From Larimichthys crocea (lineage: Eukaryota; Chordata; Actinopteri; Sciaenidae), in NCBI RefSeq assembly GCF_000972845.2, contig NC_040017.1, positions 27,794,061 through 27,858,060 of the forward strand: 64,000 nucleotides of DNA, given 5' to 3'. The notes under the pieces were generated by a model that was given only the letters and a program-made list of their open reading frames with translations, was not told the DNA's origin and made no database searches. The translations under genes and the position numbers were made by a program. Numbering within the stretch: position 1 is the first letter of the stretch; every line of letters begins with the position of its first letter. This document shows, piece by piece, positions 58,976 through 64,000 of the stretch.

Positions 58976-60589
58976 GAGCTGAGCTGTCAATAACTAACCA
59001 AAGGTGACGACTTTGTCAAATCATCATCATCACAGAGAGAAAGAGACAGAAAGTCCACGGACATAACTGGAAGTTTGCTTGAGGAAACAAGTCGATGTAG
59101 AAGCAGGAAGAAATGCTCAGACACACTGCCCTGCATGAACTATGCAAGAAGACAATAATAAGTTTAGATGGTGCAGACACGCGACATTCAGATATCGAAC
59201 ACAAACATCTCGGGCAACCAGAAAAATCAGTCAACAATCCTGGACCACAGATGGATGTAACTGTTATTTATCTGCTGTCTTAAAGTTTTGATAATGAACA
59301 GAAACAAAACACGAGAGCCAGGACAGCCAGACATCCAGAGCGCCACAGCACAATGGTTCTCTGGCAGAAACAGCACCACACGGTAAGAAGCCGTGAGTCC
59401 TGACCTCTGAAATCTGTCGAGTTTATTTTGATTTGAACATTTTTTTTGGCTGACTGCATGGCTGCTGGTAGAAAACTGAACATGACTACAGAGAAAAAGA
59501 CCTGTGATGAGAGAGTCCATTCCACACGCTGACGCTCATGATTGCTGATATTATTATTAAACGGGAGATCATTTCTTGGTAATAGATGTTCTGGCTTGGC
59601 TGGGTGATCTATTGAACACATTCAGCCGTGTGCATGCTGTTTTTTTACCCTCTAAAAGATTGAAGTAAGAATTATCAGCAACGAGGACTGAAGCGTTCAC
59701 CAAGACTTCGACACGTTCTCAGTCCTGACTCATTAAAAACCTTTTAGTTCAGTTTAGATCATACGTAAATCTCGTTGTTACGGTATAAGTAACCGTACAC
59801 TTCTGAAACACTGAGTGAAGTCAGGGCAGTGAAACAGGCTAAAAACCTTCAGCTACAAACAGGATGTTGACTACAACAGTAACATGGTCTCTGACGACAC
59901 AGGAATAATCTGAAAAATGTAATAATGAAGAACTGACCCTGTGGAGAGCAGCACTGTGGCGGATGTGCATCGTAAACCCTGTGTGTTATTATCATTGATT
60001 ACTATAGTCTGCTGTAGTAGTGTTGGTGGTGGTAATAACAATTTATTTATTGTTTTTGTATTTTTACTATGAAGCCTTTCAGATTAGAAAACGTGACTAA
60101 TCAGCGTCATGTCATTTGGCTTCAGCCAACTTGAACACATGGAGATAAAAACATATGATCATATATTTCATATTAGGATGTCTCACAGGTCAATATGCAT
60201 GCAAATACATTAATTGCTTGGATGTGGCTTCACCAGAGATGAAGAGCTGCAGTGAAGAGGCGCAGCGACACTTCAATCCATTTTCCAAAGTGATGCTGTA
60301 GGTGTTTGCTGGCTTGGCAGCAAGTCTTAAGTCCCAGTGGTAAATGAGCTTCACAGTATAAACAAATGGTGACATTAAGCCCACCGAGCGCAAAGTGAAG
60401 AATGTCTTTCAAACTTCCCACAAAGTTCAAGTTGAAGCTGAGGAGGTGAGTCAATGAGGCAGAAGGCCGTGGCATTCAGAGCCAGCGCGACAGCGGCGGC
60501 TGCAAAGGTCTGTCAATACTGCAATGACATTAACTGTGAGCAGCAGAGATTTGTCCCATTGGATGTCAGACCAAATGAGAAAGAGAGAA
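58976..60589. other. No feature recognised
   Basis: Non-coding. A 113-codon minus-strand frame (59280-59621) shows no recognisable domain. Confidence 0.5.
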
Positions 60590-60611
60590 AGTGTGTGTGT
60601 GTGTGTGTGTT
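60590..60611 (+). repeat. (TG)n microsatellite
   Basis: A short TG run of about 22 bases. Confidence 0.85.
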
Positions 60612-60765
60612 TGTGCATACCAACTAGTACAGTTAAGTATTGGATTTCCCAGAGATAGTGAGCCTTCACTGGGAAGGATTGGCTTTCAGAACTCAATGCA
60701 GCCTGTAACATTCGGTTCTGTTGGCCTCATCACACCGTGACCATCAGCACTCACACTTGAGTGGT

Positions 60766-61310
60766 TTGCAGCCGAGTGTGAAGCAGCCGGGATGAGAGTC
60801 AGGGCCTGAAAGTCTGAGGCCGTGCTTCTCTGCAGAAAAGCGGTGCATTGGTTCCTTTGGGACTAAGTCACTTCCCCCCTGAGGGAATGATTTTAAGTTC
60901 TTGTTCAGGGCCAAAAAAGAACAGGCAGTGCCACAAATGATGTACCACACATTTGTGGTGAAGAGGGAGTTGAGTCAGGAGGCAGAGCTTTCAATCTGCC
61001 ATCTGTCAGTCAATGTATGTTCCGACCCTGAAGTGCGGTCATGAGCTTTGGGTTTTGACTGAAAGAGTGAGATTGCGGATTCGAGCATCTGATAAGATGA
61101 TACGGTGCATCAAGGAGCCAGTCGAGGTTGTTTAAGCATTCGATCAGGATGCATCCACTATTAGATGTTTTCCAGGCACGTCCGACCCGCAGGAGACCCT
61201 GAGGAACACCCAGAATGCACTGAAGGGATTCTCATCTGGCCCTGGGACGCCTCGAGGTCCCACAGAAGGAACTGGAGGGTCGTCTGAACGACCCTGCTTA
61301 TTATCCTTCT
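60766..61310 (+). mobile_element. LINE 3' region (ORF2 C-terminus), diverged
   Basis: TTTGCAGCCGAGTGTGAAGC opens the fragment, the same segment as at 6554 in A2. Then come GGGATGAGAGTCAGGGCC, CCGTGCTTCTCTGCAGAAAA, a broken middle, and GTGCGGTCATGAGCTTTGGG near 61035 (the HELW-coding site, frame-broken upstream). GACTGAAAGAGTGAGATTGC, CAGGCACGTCCGACCCGCAG, GAGACCCTGAGGAACACCC and TGGGACGCCTCGAGGTCCC follow. This runs from the post-RT region to the 3' end of the LINE. Many frameshifts; inactive. Confidence 0.8.
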
Positions 61311-64000
61311 GCATATATATGACCCAACATCACATTGTCATCCTCCACCAATCATCAATGGAGTCAATATCAGAAGCAGCGGCGAGCGTTCTCAGTATCT
61401 CCCACTGTCTTCCACGCTATCATGACATTTATGTCAGAGCTTAATAATACAGACCAACACATCGTGGACCAATAAGACGCAGAATGTCAAATCTATAAAA
61501 CAGTGTGAATGTCACTGCTGTGACCCTGTTGGCTGATAAAGGTTGGCACTGGAACGAAGCAGCAAAAAGAACTCTAATGAAAAGTTAAATCTATGTATGT
61601 GTGTGTGTGTGTGCGTCCATCTGTCTCTGCAAATGTGTGATCTGTAAACTCCGGTTGGGTCTTTTAGTGCATCTTTAGGTTTCTGGTCAGCACATGCGAT
61701 CCAGATGGATGACGTGGTTATTACTGCAAACTTCCAAGAACCCTTCGTGGTACTCTGAAAGGAACCAATTTAAACTTTGATATCATTTCAAACCAGGACC
61801 TCTATCTATCTATGTTGTGATGCCTAAGTGACACAACTTTTTGAAATTGATCCAGTATTGAAGGAGAGCGCTGCAGCTGGCTGCCGTGAAATTGAAAAGC
61901 ATCCTTTAGACCTCCGGCCCAGCAGCAGCTCTTGTTTCAAGGTCTGCTGAGAAGGATTTACTAGCTTGGCGTTCTTCAAGGTTCCTTATTCTTCTTCTTT
62001 TCAGAAGACACTGTTTGTTTTTACAATAGTGATTGTAAAACCTTAGCACGAGTCGGTTAAACAGGCATTCTGAGGATGTCTTCTGCATCCTTGGACCTGA
62101 AATGAAACTCAGTGGGTGGACTGGTATTTAGACAAACAGATGCCCTGCTGTTATTTTAAAGGGTTAGAGCACTATCTTCTTCTAATGACGATGATGCAAA
62201 TAAGCAGCACTCTTCTGTTACCATGACCTGTTTGAGCGTCCAGCACCACACGAGTGTGCACAGGTTGATCCGTGGAACATATGAAGACAATAATCCACAG
62301 TCATTATTCATCAATTGGAGACATTTGAAGTAAGTGACATGCATGTAAACATGTTGGTTCCACTAACTGGGTGGATAGTAGCTCATAAATGTGATGGGAC
62401 GCTTGTTTTCATCCTCTACTGTTCTGCAAGATAAAACTAGAAGAAGAGCGTGATGTTTTCAGACGAGCACCAGTCCAAGTTCAGACAAATGCATCAAAAT
62501 ATGTTCATAGAAACTCTGAGGCTTTTAGTGGACGCACAGTACATCGACAGAGCACAACTGCCCTGAAGATTACACTGCAGCCCAGTTTGCTGCTGCTGGT
62601 TCCTCGCTCAAACCAAACCGGTTTCAAGAAAGATGTCTCCCGTTAGTCAGTCAGGCACAAAAGCTTTGAGAGGTTCAGGTTGAACATGAAGCTTGAAAAA
62701 CTCCTTTAAGTTCCTGAACAGCGCTCCTTCTCTCCAGCAAGGCTGAACATCAGTCACTGCTCAGAGCCTCGAAGAACGTGATGCTCGACCTTCCCAAACA
62801 CTTCCTCTGGGCGGGATGATGCAGACAGCCAGCAAAGATGCAGTAAAAGCTGATTTTTTTTATGCTTTTGTCCAGAACTATTTGGATTTGCAGCAAAAAA
62901 GACACATGAAGCTTCTTCGTTGTCACAGAGGAGCTCTCTCCCCCTCCTCACTGATTCTGAAAATGTTTGATACGTGTTTTATTTGTGTAAATACAAGGCC
63001 TTCCTGCTTTGTGGTTGAATTCTGACCTTGTGAAATGAGGTTTTATTGCAGCGGAAATCACAGCAGGGAGTCTGCCGCTCTCATTAGAAAGCCAGTGGGC
63101 AGCTGCTGTAATGGGCATTAAAAGCATCAGTACGGTCAAGTTGGGCGGTATTTATCCACAAAGTACTTTTTAGAAAGTAGGTTGGGAACAATCTTCCTTT
63201 CAGAGAGAGACAATCACAGATTTCATCTATAATAAGAAATGAAGTCTGGATCATGGCCATTGGTACTTTAATTAAGTGTAGAGTGACAGTGGAAATGTGC
63301 TTTTTGTCAAGAACAGTGGTGCAGTTTGACTATCTGGATGGTCAGAAACCTGCAGAGCGCGGTTATTATCCCCGGGGGCTGAATCCTTTTTCCTGACGCA
63401 GTGCTTCTGTTCTGTCACTCCATGTGAGGAACAGGTCCATGTCTGTCTGTTTTCATGTTTTCCATTGATAGATTGATAGATAAACTTCTGGCTGTGTCTC
63501 TGCTGAACACGTGGCCGCCTCTGGCCTTCAGCATGTATGTAGAGCTGCTCGACACATGACACACGTGTGACGACATTATGAGCCACAGGACTCGTGCAGA
63601 AGATGCTCGTGGAAGAACATTTAAAGCAGATGAAAACACGACGCGGGTTTGAAATGGGACACTTTGTAACAGATTGTTTCACGGAGCGATAACAGAGAGA
63701 GAGTCACAAACTTCACAGCTCACTTTTATCTCTTTTTTTTTGTGACTCAGCAGAAAACAGATGTGACAATGCGTTTTATCTCTCAGTGTAGAAACTCAGC
63801 TGTTCTCCTGCGCCTGAAAAAACTCTGTGACAAATTCTGAAGTTTTATCCTGAAACATTTTCTCACACGTTCTGAAGTTACATTTTCATTTTGCATCTCA
63901 CCCACAGGCTGAAACTACAGAATGATTCAGAGACACCAGGCTGTGTTTGTGTGAGGCCAATGCTCGTTCATTTTCTATCAGAATGTATCATTTGTCACGG
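61311..64000. other. No gene recognised
   Basis: Non-coding to the window end. A TG tract lies at 61594-61612 and a short CTATCTATC run near 61802. The 136-codon minus-strand frame at 63272-63682 has no recognisable domain. Confidence 0.5.

Overview
The window looks like gene-poor nuclear DNA from a teleost fish. The evidence is (1) a canonical vertebrate intron-containing tRNA-Arg(TCT); (2) several fish-type interspersed repeats: LINE 3' ends of the 'HELW..TER' type, a hAT MITE rich in ACTTAAGTA/ACTTTTACTT, a Tigger/pogo MITE, tRNA-derived SINEs and a TGACGTCA-bearing repeat; (3) very many long (CA)n/(TG)n microsatellites, as is usual for fish. I found no convincing protein-coding exon. The open frames are short, many are read-throughs of CA/TG, GGAA or CTC tracts, and none shows a recognisable host domain. 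The only functional gene I can defend is the tRNA at 40227-40318. The region is therefore intergenic or inside a long intron.

Layout. 1-10690 is dominated by a direct duplication: copy A1 (1 to ~4284) and copy A2 (6391-10690), separated by about 2 kb of unrelated sequence. Both copies carry a LINE 3' fragment, a TG microsatellite and a decayed gag-like reading frame on the minus strand, and both lose homology in a CA microsatellite. 10691-13600 holds fish repeats and a large inverted repeat (12757-13048 / 13348-13595) with a 10-N assembly gap in its spacer. 13600-24700 is non-coding, with CA/TG arrays, a GGAA array, a tRNA-headed SINE and pieces of the TGACGTCA repeat family. 24713-24812 and 38805-38900 are inverted copies of one unidentified sequence. 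25600-31770 holds another TGACGTCA-family copy, a LINE 3' end and a complete hAT MITE with target-site duplications. 31768-32800 is a dense cluster of TG microsatellites. 33-39 kb is almost featureless. 39242-39532 is a complete Tigger-type MITE and 40227-40318 is the tRNA gene. 43.6-45.1 kb is a nest of retroelement fragments that includes a reverse-transcriptase piece with a YADD motif. 50.7-51.6 kb has a CTC tract, a 43-bp tandem repeat and a dispersed repeat. 52-64 kb is quiet apart from TG microsatellites and two old LINE 3' ends.

There are no operons or cooperating genes. The points most worth checking are the status of the A1/A2 duplication and of the inverted repeat at the gap (real or assembly-made), the 88-bp identical inverted pair, the complete MITEs, and the tRNA gene without a nearby T-run terminator. 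I see no new defence or biosynthetic system. Family names were assigned by recognition of sequence, without a database search.
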